The translations under genes were made by a program, and so were the position numbers. This document shows positions 1 to 11,100 of a stretch of DNA of 64,000 nt, piece by piece. Numbering within the stretch: the first letter of the stretch is position 1; every line of letters starts with the position of its first letter. The DNA comes from Phytophthora hibernalis (taxonomy: Eukaryota; Oomycota; Peronosporomycetes; Peronosporales; Peronosporaceae), in the NCBI GenBank assembly GCA_012656075.1, contig JAAKBF010000041.1:62001-126000 (forward strand), in the 5' to 3' direction. The notes below the pieces were generated by a model that did no database searches, was not told the origin of the DNA, and was given only the letters and a program-made list of their open reading frames with translations.

Positions 1-389
1 TCATCGGCAAGAAGTTTTTGTAGAGAGCTTGAGCAGCCACAGAAGACTGTCTTCTGACCAAAACTAATGGCGGTTTTTGGCAAGCTTCCTAAAATAAGGA
101 GTGCTCTGCCTGAGAAAGCAACACACAATTTCCCACCACCACATAGGTTCAAAGCACTGCAGCAGAAATCGTCACTATTTCTTGGATCGGCTTCGTCTGT
201 ATCCTTAAAAATGCAACCACCTTGTTCTTAGTTACACGCAAAAATGTGTTGTGCGGTACAGGGTCTGACGCTTCGTGTCGTACCCTTGCCTGTAACTAAA
301 GGACGCACACGACCCTCTCACCAGCTCGCTAATGTGTGAAGCCAGCTGAAAGCTTCCGAAATCCATGCTCCGCTTCCTGCTCGGATGTC
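1..389. other. 3' flank of the VTI1-like gene, no gene seen
   Basis: Sequence beyond the stop codon of the minus-strand SNARE gene. Both strands hold only short frames without recognisable protein features. It probably contains the 3' UTR of that gene; no terminator or RNA gene was recognised. Confidence 0.5.
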
Positions 390-1206
390 TTAAGTAAACT
401 TGGAAATGACCTGCCAAATGATCACCACGACCAGTCCCAAGATGATGAAGTAAAGGAGCACGATCTGAGAGGCCATCTTGCACTTGAGCTTCTTCAGGTG
501 CATGCCAGCCTCTGCTGTGTCTTCACGCGTCTCGTCAACCTGCAAAAAAGAAGTAAATAAAAACCACTTCCAATCCCTATGTCACCATCTCAACGTACGT
601 TCGTGCGGACGTTGATGAGTTGTTCACGTTGGTCGGCCAGGTTCACGTTAATGTTCTGCGCCGTGGCCTCCGTCCTGGAAATAATGGCTTGGGCATCGCT
701 CAAGTGGTCATCAATTCTGTTTCAAAAACACCAAAATCATCAGTTCCGTGCTTTCAAACAGCCCTTAATTAGCCCCCAACTCACCTGTCAGTGCGCTGCT
801 CGTAGCGAGCCACGTTGTCCTGTGGCGCCGACGCTTTTGGCGCTGCTGGCTGCCGTCCATGAGCTTGGAGCGCTCCAAATTGGCCTTGAGCTTGTCCAGC
901 TGCGACTTGAACGTGCGCAGTTGCTGGTGCATCCGTCGACGGTCCTGCGAGTCTCCAGCGCGTGACTCGCTCTCCAGAATACGCATCTACAAACGTAAAA
1001 GTTAGGTTAATTCAACGATCATTTCGTAAAAACAGAAAGAATTCACGTACGTAGCGTTCGGCCTCCGAGATGTTGCCCTGGGCGCGCTCCGACAGGTCCG
1101 TGCGCTCGCCCTGGTTGCGCGCCTTGGGGATGGAGCGGATGTCGGACATGGCGTCGTCGCGACACTGCTCAAAGTCCTCGCTGTAGCCCATAAAAGCTTC
1201 CGTCAT
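390..1206 (-). CDS. VTI1: Vti1-type Qb-SNARE, four exons
   Basis: Membrane-anchored SNARE expected to act in Golgi-endosome-vacuole vesicle fusion as the Qb helix of a four-helix bundle. Exons on the minus strand: 1206-1051, 986-785, 716-599, 539-390, with consensus donors (GTACGT, GTGAGT) and AG acceptors. The N-terminal part (MTEAFMGYSEDF) resembles the Vti1 Habc region; a helical linker follows; the SNARE motif runs over exons 3-4 (DDHLSDAQAII to LKKLKCK) with Gln of ADQREQL at the zero layer; the last 20 or so residues form one hydrophobic anchor (IVLLYFIILGLVVVIIW) just before the stop, as in tail-anchored SNAREs. Corrected length is about 208 aa, close to the family norm. Within exon 2 the frame changes near 833-838 (beside a run of four T on the plus strand), as if one base were missing; downstream frame NVARYEQRTDR fits the family, so an assembly indel is likely. 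Confidence 0.85.
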
Positions 1207-1564
1207 GGTGGTCTGCGAGGAAGTTCTCTTGTTGTGTCGGAAGCTGTTTACGACTTCGATACAAAAAGGAAGTCAGCGGCCACAACCCAACAATCCAATC
1301 CGAGAGATCTGCGACACACAAATAATACACCAAAGACAACTCTCCCTTCCGGTACACTGTACCTGCCAGCTGGCTCGAAAATGTAGCCATGTGGCGCACC
1401 GAAAGTATCCACTTGAAAGAATCATTCATGCATTGGTGACGGTTATTGTGCTGTTGCTACAAGTAGGTCACCTTGTCGCTCTCGACGGAGAGTTGCGCAA
1501 CTCACATTTTGAACACTCAGCTACGACCCACAGCGTGCAGTCGATCGCTTGGCTGCTGGCGCGC
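1207..1564. other. spacer between the exchanger 3' end and the SNARE start
   Basis: About 360 bp holding the 5' leader/promoter of the SNARE gene and the 3' end of the exchanger gene, both transcribed leftwards. No separate gene was recognised. Confidence 0.5.
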
Positions 1565-3254
1565 TTAGTCCAGGCCGAGCACGTTTTCCAGCAGGAAGAC
1601 GAGGAAGATGGAGAACGGGTACAGCATCACCACGATCAGACCGTCCAGGAGACGCTGGGTCTTCTTCATGGCGATGTAGCCGATCACGAGCTCCACGAGC
1701 AGAATCGAGAACGTCTCGGCCGAGAACTCCCACACGAGACCGCCGCTCTTGAACGACATGAGCGCCGCAAAGATGCCCAGGCAGAACGTGTTGTTCATGC
1801 ACGCGGCGCCAAGAAGAGCAGAAATCGAGATGGAGATTGTCTTGGACGTCTTCTTCTGCGCGTAGTTGTAGGCAGCGATGAGCTCACTGGCGTTCGACGC
1901 CAGCGGGGCCACCACGAACGACACGTAGAAAGCCGGGATGCCCGTACGGGCACCAACCTCCGACAGCACGTCGACCATCGGGTCCGAAAACAGAAGCACG
2001 AGAGCCGTGCCCAAGAACATCATGTACGCCGAACGGATCTTGATCTTCTTCTGCTGCTCGTCGATGGACAAGTGAACCAAGTCCTCCGGCACCTCCTCCT
2101 CCTCTTCGTCATCACCTTCCGCAGCCGGGATCGCCAGCGAGTACTGCTGCTCCACCACCACGCGCTTCATCGAGACAGCCGAGTGGCCCTGAAGCTCGTT
2201 CTCGTACTTCGCCAGAAGGTAGCGGAGCGTGGCCTCCACCAGCTCGTCGAACTCAATGAATCCGCTCTTGTCCTTGTCAGCAGCAGCCATCCACTTCTCC
2301 GACTCGTCACGGTCGAGGGGCTCACCCAGGTCCTTGAAGAAGAGCTGCAGCTCGTCAGCATCCATGCGACGGTCGCGGTTCTTGTCGTAGGCGTGGAAGA
2401 AGGGGCGGATGATGTCCGCGACGCGGTCGAACTGCTCGCGGCTCGCGTTGAGCGGCGTCTCATTTGTCGGCGACTCCTGCTTGAGCTTGGCCACCTCCTT
2501 GGCCAGGATACCGGACAGACTGATCTCTCCATCACGGATGGCAGCCACACGGACCTCGTCAATCACGTCCTCTTTGACCTCCGACGAGCGCTTGACGTTC
2601 CAGTACAGGTACATCACGAAAGCGACCATGGACACAACAAATGCGACAATAGCGAAGGGCTTCTCGGCCTTGGCCACCTTGGTGTTGTCTGCCTGGGCGT
2701 CCTCCTTGGCTGTGCCCGTGTAGAACAGTGCCGGGATCTGCAGGATCAGATAAATCAAACTCGTGAAGATCATGGTCCTGGCCGTGGCTGGGATTTCGTC
2801 GAAGAGCACGACGCCCGTCTTGGTCAGGTCCTTGTTGCCGGGAGGCATGAGCTTGCTCCAGTGCTGGTCGCCCTTGGGGCGCACGTAGTTGCCACGTCCG
2901 TTCTCGTCGATGTTGACGCGCCCCGCGTAGACGCTGAGTGCCCAGGGATCGTGAGCAACATGATGGTGGAGCCTGCGAGGGCGCCCACACCCACCGAGAC
3001 CTGCTGCTGGGCATCCGGCCCCATGCCGGAGAAGAGGACGATGGCGCCGTCCGGTACAGCGCCCAGTACAGGCAGCACGACGCTGCCCACGATGCCGCCA
3101 TGGACGGTACGAGCAGCAGCAGCTCGCTACCGTCCGAGATGAGGTTGCTGGCGTTGAAGAGCACAAAGCCGTAGACGGCGCCCAGGAACAGCACTTGGAT
3201 GAGGCCGTAGCCGTCGTCCGGCAGGTCCTTGGGGTCGATGAAGAAGCCCGACAT
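1565..3254 (-). CDS. EF-hand Na+/Ca2+ exchanger-like membrane protein
   Basis: Cation/Ca2+ antiporter family protein, about 563 aa after correcting two frame breaks, no intron seen. The first exchanger block (residues about 20-150) has NASNLISDGSELLL and GAVPDGAIVLFSG; the second (about 420-563) has APLASNASELIAAY followed by hydrophobic helices. Between them lie two EF-hands, DKNRDRRMDADE (about 290) and DKDKSGFIEFDE (about 326), and an acidic stretch (GDDEEEEEVPED). This order, with EF-hands in the central cytosolic loop, matches plant NCL-type exchangers and suggests Ca2+-regulated Ca2+ export or sequestration. Start chosen at 3254 (MSGFFIDPKDLP). Frames change near 3098 (after VPSMA) and near 2943 (before WALSVYAG); each is repaired by one extra base, so both look like single-base deletions. 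A long open frame on the opposite strand is a composition shadow. Confidence 0.85.
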
Positions 3255-4203
3255 GGCGATCTGGAACCTTGGAGCTTGTGACCGTCCGAGCTTTTTGCCG
3301 AGTGAGGGAGTTTTGGATACCGTGGATAAAGCTGATTCAGGATTTGGCTCGGAGCCCCGTTTTTACCGATTGCTCGAACGAATTGAACGAATTGAGCGGA
3401 TGAGCGTCGATTAAGGCAGCGATTTAGGGGATCCTTGAACCGGCCTGAGTTGCGAATGGAGCGCAATGGGATTGCTAGGCGAGCCTGTACATTTAGGAAG
3501 GATGCATTATACATGTGCGTCCTACCAGTAGAGATGGAAGTTGTGGGTTATCGATACCGGTGCGATCGCTAGCTGGTCGGATCACGGCGTCGCTCGTGTC
3601 CCGTAGGATATCATGGCAATCAGGACGAGTGGAAGGCAGGCGCTCACCGTCTCTGTGCGGTCCGCATCAAGCAATGGATTTTCGCTCATCCTGCAGCCGC
3701 TTGATGGGCCCAGCGTGCAGCCTGCACGACGGCAACACCGTCAATATGCTGGTCCTGCCTTGGGGCGAGGATTTTGCGCGCTCATTTGATGCCAACGTTA
3801 AAATCCTGAGTTTCACTTCAATGTCTTCAATATGCTGTGTTCGACACGTGCGGACGTGTACATGTACATGACAATTTGTGATTGACAATGCCGTTAGTTG
3901 TAGGAAATCGTGACAGCAAGATACGTCAGAAACCAATATTCAGTGCTATTGCAACAAGCATCAAAGTTGTTCGTACTCAAACCAGGCGCAGTGGTCAAGA
4001 CTCGAGTACCAAAACTCAGTCGTGGTCGATGGCGCCGGTCGATGGAGGGAGCTCGCATATTGGCCACCGTGGTGCTCGAGTAGTATTCTCCGTCACGAGG
4101 AGAAAACCAAGTGGTGCTGTTGAAGCCGTTAAGATACTGTATGGCTGCCGTCGTCTCCCATACCGGTACAAGCGAGAATGTTCTCCAGTCGACATAACGA
4201 ACA
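3255..4203. other. intergenic between exchanger and WRKY19-like gene
   Basis: About 950 bp between divergently transcribed genes, so it probably carries both promoters. Short imperfect repeats are visible (for example the doubled GAACGAATT near 3375-3395 and a GTACATGTACATG palindromic run near 3857). No coding frame with family features was found. Confidence 0.45.
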
Positions 4204-4875
4204 ATGCTGTCTTTCGCTCGCTTGATCCGGAAACAAGTTTGTGGGCTGTTTGACCGCAGCGCCGCCCCCGACCGGGTCGCTGAAGCAGAAGAGAAAATCC
4301 CTGACGCGACGGAAACAACGACGAGCGACGGCTGGCCTCCGACTGACCCTGATGGCCACCTCTCTTGCATTCGTCCAGGTTGCATGAACCAAGTCCAGTT
4401 CAAGGGTTTCTGCAGAGCGCATGGAGGTCGCAGAGGTTGCTCGAGTCTGGGCTGCTTCAAAAAGTCGTGTCCAAAGGCAAGTGCTTTGAGCACGGCGGGG
4501 GAAGCGATGTTCGCAAGCAGGGTGCACAAAACTGACCCACCGAAATGGCCTATGCGTGAAGCACGGAGGGGCAGACGATGTCCGGTGCCAGGGTGCACCA
4601 AGAACGTACAAAGCGGAGATCACTGTTTTGAACACGGTGGTGGGGATCAGTGCTCACAACCAGGATGCGTCAAGAAAGCTCAGTCAAAAGAAAAGTGCTC
4701 CAAGCATGGTGGACGTGCGCATTGCACCTATCCAGATTGTACCAAAAGCCGACAGACAGGAGGTAAGTGCGCGGCGCATGGTGGCGGCACACGATGCTCG
4801 TATTCAGGTTGCACGAAACTGCAACAGACAGGAGGCAAGTGCTGGAAGCATTACGGTGGCACGCGCTGCACTTAG
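4204..4875 (+). CDS. Cys/His zinc-binding repeat protein, WRKY19-like family
   Basis: Predicted 223-aa protein made of repeats with the pattern C-x4-C-x9-C-x2-H-G-G, the unit found in oomycete proteins usually named probable WRKY transcription factor 19 (no WRKY domain itself is present). Five clean units are seen: one near residues 55-76 and four in the C-terminal 100 residues (for instance CSQPGC...CSKHGG). Between units one and three the frame carries no repeats, but the other two frames do: KGKCFEHGGG at about 4472-4500 and GCTKLTHRNGLCVKHGG at about 4521-4571. Three single-base losses would explain this and restore the original frame, so the ancestral protein probably had seven units. 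Likely nucleic-acid or protein binding; exact role unknown. The start at 4204 is the first ATG of the open frame. Confidence 0.6.
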   Translation: MLSFARLIRKQVCGLFDRSAAPDRVAEAEEKIPDATETTTSDGWPPTDPDGHLSCIRPGCMNQVQFKGFCRAHGGRRGCSSLGCFKKSCPKASALSTAGEAMFASRVHKTDPPKWPMREARRGRRCPVPGCTKNVQSGDHCFEHGGGDQCSQPGCVKKAQSKEKCSKHGGRAHCTYPDCTKSRQTGGKCAAHGGGTRCSYSGCTKLQQTGGKCWKHYGGTRCT

Positions 4876-5749
4876 CGCCAAAAGTTGGCGTAAAGTGTAC
4901 ATGTACACGCTGCAATGGGGCCGCTTGTTGTCTTGATTCAAAACTCGAGTTCGACGTAAGTGTAACTTTTCAATGATGAATTCGAAAATGCCAATGCTGA
5001 TGTTTCAATGACGAAACTGCAATCAACAACGTAGTGCTGGCCGCGCTGGCAACTGAGTGTGGATGCAGTTGGGCCTTGCATGTTGGATACCATCAGTGAA
5101 TGAAATTTGCATCACACGCCACATAAGAGTAAACCTCAGACTGACTGATTGTGCTGGAGCAAAATGACGACCTCGAGCAGCGTTCTAAACATTCAAATCG
5201 GAGGCGCGGCGGATATTTAGGTACGCACGGAATATCTGCCTTTTGTCTCGAGTATCGTCCCTCCATTACGATACATGTACCCGGTTGTGCACGCAATTAT
5301 GGAACATTGCAGCATTCTGATTAATCTTAGAAACTTCAGACAGACAGATGCGGGTGATTCACCGTGAAGCGATTGGCAACGAGGTAGTCTATCCAGTGGC
5401 AGTGACAGCTCTGCTCTCTTCACTGCTGCGTCAGCAGTGCTGACCTTCATAGAAAATTTGGAGATGGAACGGCGTTGACTCCAAGAATAGTGAACTTGAC
5501 TCAAGTCCCAACGTGAATGACGTCTGACGTGCGAGGCACCTTGATCGACTCGATCATCGAGGGGTATCTTCGATGGATTTGGTCGTAATAACAACCAGAG
5601 TTTGCGAACCAGCTTTGCGCGTGAGTAACCGCAACTCCACCATCGTGGACAGAATCAATAAGTTATCCAAACGCTAGCGAGTTTCCTTCAACAGGGGTAT
5701 CTCACTCGGGGCAAGTATTGAAGCCGCCACCGGTAAGCTTTCTGCCTGC
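4876..5749. other. intergenic, nothing recognised
   Basis: About 870 bp without a frame showing family motifs on either strand. The short frames on both strands are of random type. Confidence 0.45.
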
Positions 5750-7260
5750 GCAAAATCAAGCCCCGGTCGATAACCACAGCTTTCAAAGTGGGCTTGGAAA
5801 TTAGTTGGGCTACCTTTTGTCAGAGTAGCGAACAAGCATCCGGGCCGAATCATCAGCAGCCACAACAGAGTTGGAAGCAACAACTAGGACTGGGACCAAA
5901 CTTTCAAACTGGTTGGCCTCCTCAGCAGAATTCGATCTCTCAATTGAAAACCAGCCAATTTTGACCCGGTCAAACTGTTGCGGAGCAAGATACACCACCA
6001 CCAGGTTTGGAGGCTACGGTTCGCCGCAGCGGGAACCTCAGCAGTCAGGATTCCCTCAAGCTGAGCTGACTCACGATGGGGGAAGACGACAGCGAACTGA
6101 CATTCATGATGGAAGTCGGGGCGACTCAGAAGAGGCTGGAAGGTTTCGACGAAAATTACAACAGCAGCAGGATATGCAGGTTGCACTGGAGCGGCAAATC
6201 GAGGAAAATGACAGCAGGAGCTAGAAGCTAAGCGACGTCAGGAAGACGAAGACCAACGAGAGATAGAAGGTTTTGAGGAGGATGAACGTTGACAACACGC
6301 CGACGAAGAGCGGCGCCAGGAAGAAAAGAGCTGAAAGGCTCAAATCGAGCAGCAGAAAGCTGATCAAGCTTCAGCCGCAGTGGCTGCGGCAAATCAACAG
6401 GCCAAGCTTCAGCAATAGCAGAAACTACACGCTCAAATCAGTCAACAACATCCGCAACTTGCTCCACCATTCCAACACCAACACTTTCCAGCTGCAATAA
6501 CCAGTCCAGTTTTCAAACGCGCCAAATTGAAAAACCCGTTGACCAATTCGCGTTCTCATCTTTTTGAAGACCCACCACCCCAGCGATCACCGCACCGAGA
6601 GCCGATGGTTCCAAACAATCACCTTGAGTATCCAAACCAGAATTCATCGCCGATGCGATCAGGGCTTTGGCCAAGTTTTTCCGCAAGAAAATGATCTCCG
6701 TAGGCAGTACGCTGACACGCGGGAGGAACTTACGAGACAAAAGCAGCTCGTGGACGAGCTTCGCCAAGCACAAGCACAAGAACAAATCCAACACCAACAA
6801 CAGCAGCTCTCGCCTACGCAAACTGAAAGTGGAAGCATACCCGCGCTGTTGGATTTGGAGAAGCTTCAAAATGAGCTACGGGGTGAACTCGCCCATCGCG
6901 AACAGATCCATCGACAAGAGCTGGAATCGCTCAAGCGGGAGCAACAACACGAGCGATGATCGGCACACTCACTCCACCGCCATCCGGGGATGAAAAACTC
7001 GTTTAATCCTTCAATTCGAAGTGTTCCCGACAATGTTGAGCAAGTTCCGCCTCAACCAGCGACTACTACGACCGCCTTTGAGATGCGACAGCCGCATCAT
7101 AAAGAAATTTGCAGAGTATCGAGCGTTTGCTCCGCCTGTCAGAAGCACCACTTGACGAAAGTCTGGTGTTGCACGGCGAAAGCAAGTTTGTGTACTTTGA
7201 CGGGTGGGTAGCTGAAGCTGTATTTTGCATCCGGTCCTCAGCTCGACTATAAATCGAAGT
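5750..7260 (+). pseudogene. broken Gln-rich coiled-coil protein gene
   Basis: A coherent coding signal shifts between frames over about 1.5 kb. It opens with Gln/Pro-rich sequence (QPQQSWKQQLG, WPPQQN), continues with a charged coiled coil (LQQQQDMQVALERQIEEND, then QELEAKRRQEDEDQREIE), an Ala/Gln tract, a Pro-rich linker (DPPPQRSPHREP), a second coiled coil (EELTRQKQLVDELRQAQAQ ... ELRGELAHREQIHRQELESLK) and a short C-terminal piece with SEAPLDESLVLHGE. In the main frame, stops at 6290-6292, 6332-6334 and 6416-6418 interrupt the coil; at least two fit C-to-T change of Arg or Gln codons. Several one-base shifts are also needed. The layout is reminiscent of centrosome/cilium coiled-coil proteins such as CSPP1, but that is only a resemblance. 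Function not assigned. Confidence 0.5.
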
Positions 7261-7295
7261 ATCAACAACGGTAACACTTCCGTAAAGTGTTGAGT

Positions 7296-7997
7296 TTACA
7301 ACCCGAACTTCATGCAGCCACTCTCCTTATGCTGGTCCCCACAGCCCAGACTGCAATACCTGGATCCACATCTCCGACAATTGTAGTTCGCAAAGAACCC
7401 GCACACACAGCAAAACCTCCGCGCCGGGTGCGTAGGTGGTCCCACCGTTGCCGTATAGTAGTTGGGTCCCTCTGCGTTGTCCCCATTGCCCAGTTCCTCG
7501 AACACCAACTGAGCCAAACTCTTGACCTTCCACTTCTTCTTGCTCGACACCACAACCCTCCTCTTCTTCCTGACAGGTTCCCTCCCTGCTGTAGCCGTTC
7601 CAGCCCCTCCTTCCTCCTCATCCACGTAAGCTTCGTCTCCATCTTGAGTTTCGTCGCCTTCATCCGCATCTTCCCCAAAATTATCAGCTTCTAGAGCGTC
7701 CAGGCGCGCATTACGCACTTCGTTCCTTGTATCATCATCTACCCGCCTCATAGCAGCGCTCAGCTTGTGCGTGCGGCCTGCAAAACCCATAAAATTGAAA
7801 AAGGTATCAATATCTCTAGTTCTATTGCGCATCCTCTAGTGGACGCCAGAAGCCCGGACCAGCGCGGAAACAAGCAGCGACGTACCCGAGAGACGCTTCT
7901 TCGCAGCCGTATGCCGTCCGCCAGTCGCGGAAGCCCGCACCGTCGTCGCCAGGATGGTATCATTCCAGCGCTTTTTTCCGTCGTACGCTTTGCCCAT
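7296..7997 (-). CDS. ZNHIT1: HIT-type zinc finger protein 1 (SWR1/SRCAP subunit)
   Basis: Two-exon gene: 7997-7886 and 7777-7296, intron 7885-7778 with GTACGT donor and TTTTGCAG acceptor, 197 aa, no frame problem. The N-terminus (MGKAYDGKKRWND) is basic; the family hallmark DDDTRNEVRNARLDALEADNF follows the intron; an acidic middle (DADEGDETQDGDEAYVDEEE) and a basic nuclear-localisation-like KKRRVVVSSKKKWK precede the C-terminal HIT zinc finger (CCVCG, CRRCGSRYC, C-x-DQH, C) that ends just before the stop. Homologues (Vps71/Swc6, ZNHIT1) are subunits of the complex that exchanges histone H2A.Z into chromatin. The exon-1 start is the ATG at 7997 because the frame upstream lacks conservation and the spliced join restores the conserved KRLSGRTHKLSAA context. 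Confidence 0.9.
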
Positions 7998-8179
7998 TTT
8001 TGAGGTTTTTTGCAAAAACTGTTTTTTGGGAATGAAAAGTGGCATACAATTTTCAAATTTAAAGGGCGATATTTTTTTGCTCTATTGGTTTTGGACTTGA
8101 CACTCACTTGACTACCATCAAAACGCTCCTCGAGTACCTTTTCATCTTGCAAATTCCTCACGTTTGCCCTTGTTTGGCA

Positions 8180-11100
8180 TCACGACGAGATGGAGATGGC
8201 TCCGCCCATAGGCCGTTGCTCATCGACTGTACTGGAGCGACCAGTGTTGACTGAAGACATGGAGCCTCGGCCGATGCTCTCAGTCTTGAATTCGCCATCG
8301 TCACCTAAACTGTCCAAGCCGTGCGTACTGCTCTCCAGGTCGCTCGAGAGCTTGTCGAAGAACGAGAACGAACTCTTGCGGAACGGCATGGACTTGCCAC
8401 TTCGACTACTGGCATGCTCACCGAATCGGGACGAGTCACTGGAGCTTTCGCTCATACGAGCCGCCATGTCAACTCGTTCATGCGGACTGCGTGGAATGCT
8501 GCTGGCAATGCTGCTCGCGTCACTCGCCTTCCGCTGCATGTACTGCAGAACGTTCGCGCGCTCTCGGATCGCTTGAGAACAGTCGGTGGCACGCTTCGGA
8601 TTGCGCAGGCGCTTTTGCTGAGCATACGCTTCATTGACAGGGACGGACACGATCCGGCGAATGAGAGGCGGGGCACACGCACTAGGCTCGTCAGCGGCGA
8701 AATCCATCGAGCTGGAACGATAATGAACCGGAGAGTAAAGAAGATCATGCGCCGGCAGCTTCTCCAGAAGTGGCACCGGAGAGGTGGTCTGCTCTGGTGT
8801 GCCTAGTTTCGTATTCTTGTCATCCTGGGAGTGATTCGAGTTCGTCTCGTCTTGGGGGTCCTGAGTGAAGGAAGCTGTGTTCGCATAGGAAATAGTACTC
8901 CTCGAAAGTGTGCTTTGATCACTAAATCCACGAGAAGTGCGCCCACTACCACTTCGAGCAAGCTTTCGCACTTCGTCGAAATCGGGTTTCTGTACAACTC
9001 CATCGTATTCGCGCTTGAACGGGTGCTGTGGAATCATGGGGCAGAGGTCAATATCATCATTGCGTGCCTTTTCAATCGCGTTTTGACGCTGCTCATGTCG
9101 TGAAATGCCCGCAGGGGATCGGAACGGGTCCGAATACGAGCGTGATAGCGAAGGCTCTTCCAACATTGCAATGTTGTCAGTAGGCAAACGTAGGTGCTCG
9201 TTGGACTTCCTTCGGTGTCCCAACGAAAACTCTTCGACTCCATGCTGCTGTGACTTCTTAGGCTGGGGACCAAGCAGCACTGGGGAGGAGTCAATTGCGC
9301 CGCGGACCCAGTTACCTGATCCGGAATCTGAATTCCCGTTTCTCATGCCAATGAGCATACTTTCCGAGCGCTGGTTACGTCGTAATCGTTTTTCTGCCTT
9401 CTTTCTCTCCTTTTGGGTTTTCATATCCTTGTGCCATTCCTCAAAACGCTGGATCCAAGCCAACGGTGATCGCCCAATGGTCTGAGTATCGTCGTCGTTG
9501 TCTTTAAACGATCGACTGTTAGGCGTGTTGTTTGCGCTGTTGGTTGGAACTTTCCGTGCCTGTATGAAAGCGGAACTTTTACTTCGCCGGTCGCGCGATA
9601 GCCCGGGTCTACTTTCCCCAACATCCGAACCGTCTGGGTTACGACGGGGAGCAGTAAAATTTGTGTCGGGTTTCATGCCTTCGTTTTCCTGTGAACTGCT
9701 AACGGCAAAACCATCCCTTGAGATTCGACGAACATTTCGTGCACCCCACTGACGATAACTATCTGCAGACCCCCAATACTCTTCCTTAATCTGCACAGAA
9801 CAATTTTACGTCGTTAGGCTTTGTGTTATCTGTTACAATTCACCACCAGCAAATGCACTTACTTGGGGGTGCATGCCTTCGTAATATTCGGCAAAGTTAT
9901 TGTTGTCTCGTTGGATGTACTCATCGGTGAGATTCCGATCGAAAGTTCTGCCCATAAACAACATTCGTCAGTTGCCTATACATGCCAAAATAATTTCGCG
10001 TTCACGTACCGAGCTAGACGAGGAGGAATCTTGTCAATATGCCTAAAGATGCTCTGCTTGTTCTTGCGACCAAATATACGCAGCCTGGGTTCTGTTCTGG
10101 ATTCCGAGCTGCGCCGCCCAGCTGTTGAACTCCGCCTATCCTCAGATTCAACCGTAGACGCAACAATGCCTGAAGCTAATTGTAGACGGTGGTGTGCTCG
10201 AAAGTCTTCGATGCGGCCACGGATTACGCAGTCTTGCTGTTTTGAGGTTTGCATCAATGCAAATGCATCAACGTTGCCTCGACCAAGCTACAAGCATAAC
10301 AAAAACGAATTAATACGAGTAGTGTCTTCTTTCCTATGCTCCGCATCACAATGGATACCTCATTAAGATGTTTCAGCATGTCACCGTATGTGGTGCATGC
10401 GATAAGCTCCGTTTTTGCCTGCTGCAGCAATGCCAGGGCTACCCGAAAGAGGACCTGTATAAACACAACTGTGAGGTCAGTTATCTGGTTTACTGCTTGC
10501 TCATATGAAATTAACGAACCAACCTCATCTCCTTGGAGGAAAACTGAGTCCCATATCTGGAAGGTGACTTCGCGTTCACACGGGCTTGCGAAGAGGGTCA
10601 AGAACCACTCTGTGCATGCAAGGGAAAGCTCCATTCCTGAACCTCCGAGCTCTGCCAAGTGATCTGAAACCTCTGGATATTGTAGCCGCACGAGATCGGC
10701 AAATACGTGTTGGTCCACCGCAAGGCCCAGCTACAATACAAATTAAACAGTAGCTCATTTGTTACTACGGGATTGATGAACATCGACCTTTACAAGTGCT
10801 GCGTCACTCACCATTGTCGTGTAGTAATCGTCAGGGACAAGCCGGACAATCGCAATGAGTAAATAAAACGCTTCTTCCTCGTCCAGGTATTGCAGACTTC
10901 GTGCAACAATATAGTTCAGGCCCTGACAATACCCCAAATTCGGGTTGTAAAGTGAGTATGCCACCAGAACCCGCCGCATCATCCTCGACTTCTCTTCGGT
11001 CCATAATCCCTTGTCCTCATCCGCAACAGTTCGGTGAAGGTCCACATCGATCTGCCGCGTAGCCTCAGTGCTCTCTAATTCCGATGTTAGTAATCGCTCA

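Noticed and set aside
1205..3142. 645-aa plus-strand open frame
   Set aside because: It lies antisense to the exchanger gene, is rich in His/Arg/Leu/Val as expected from the complement of GC-rich codons, and shows no domain.
3894..4635. Minus-strand frames of 168-235 aa
   Set aside because: They overlap the Cys/His-repeat gene on the other strand and have no repeats or motifs.
7310..7678. Frames overlapping ZNHIT1 on the same strand
   Set aside because: Alternate-frame shadows of the acidic and zinc-finger coding sequence.
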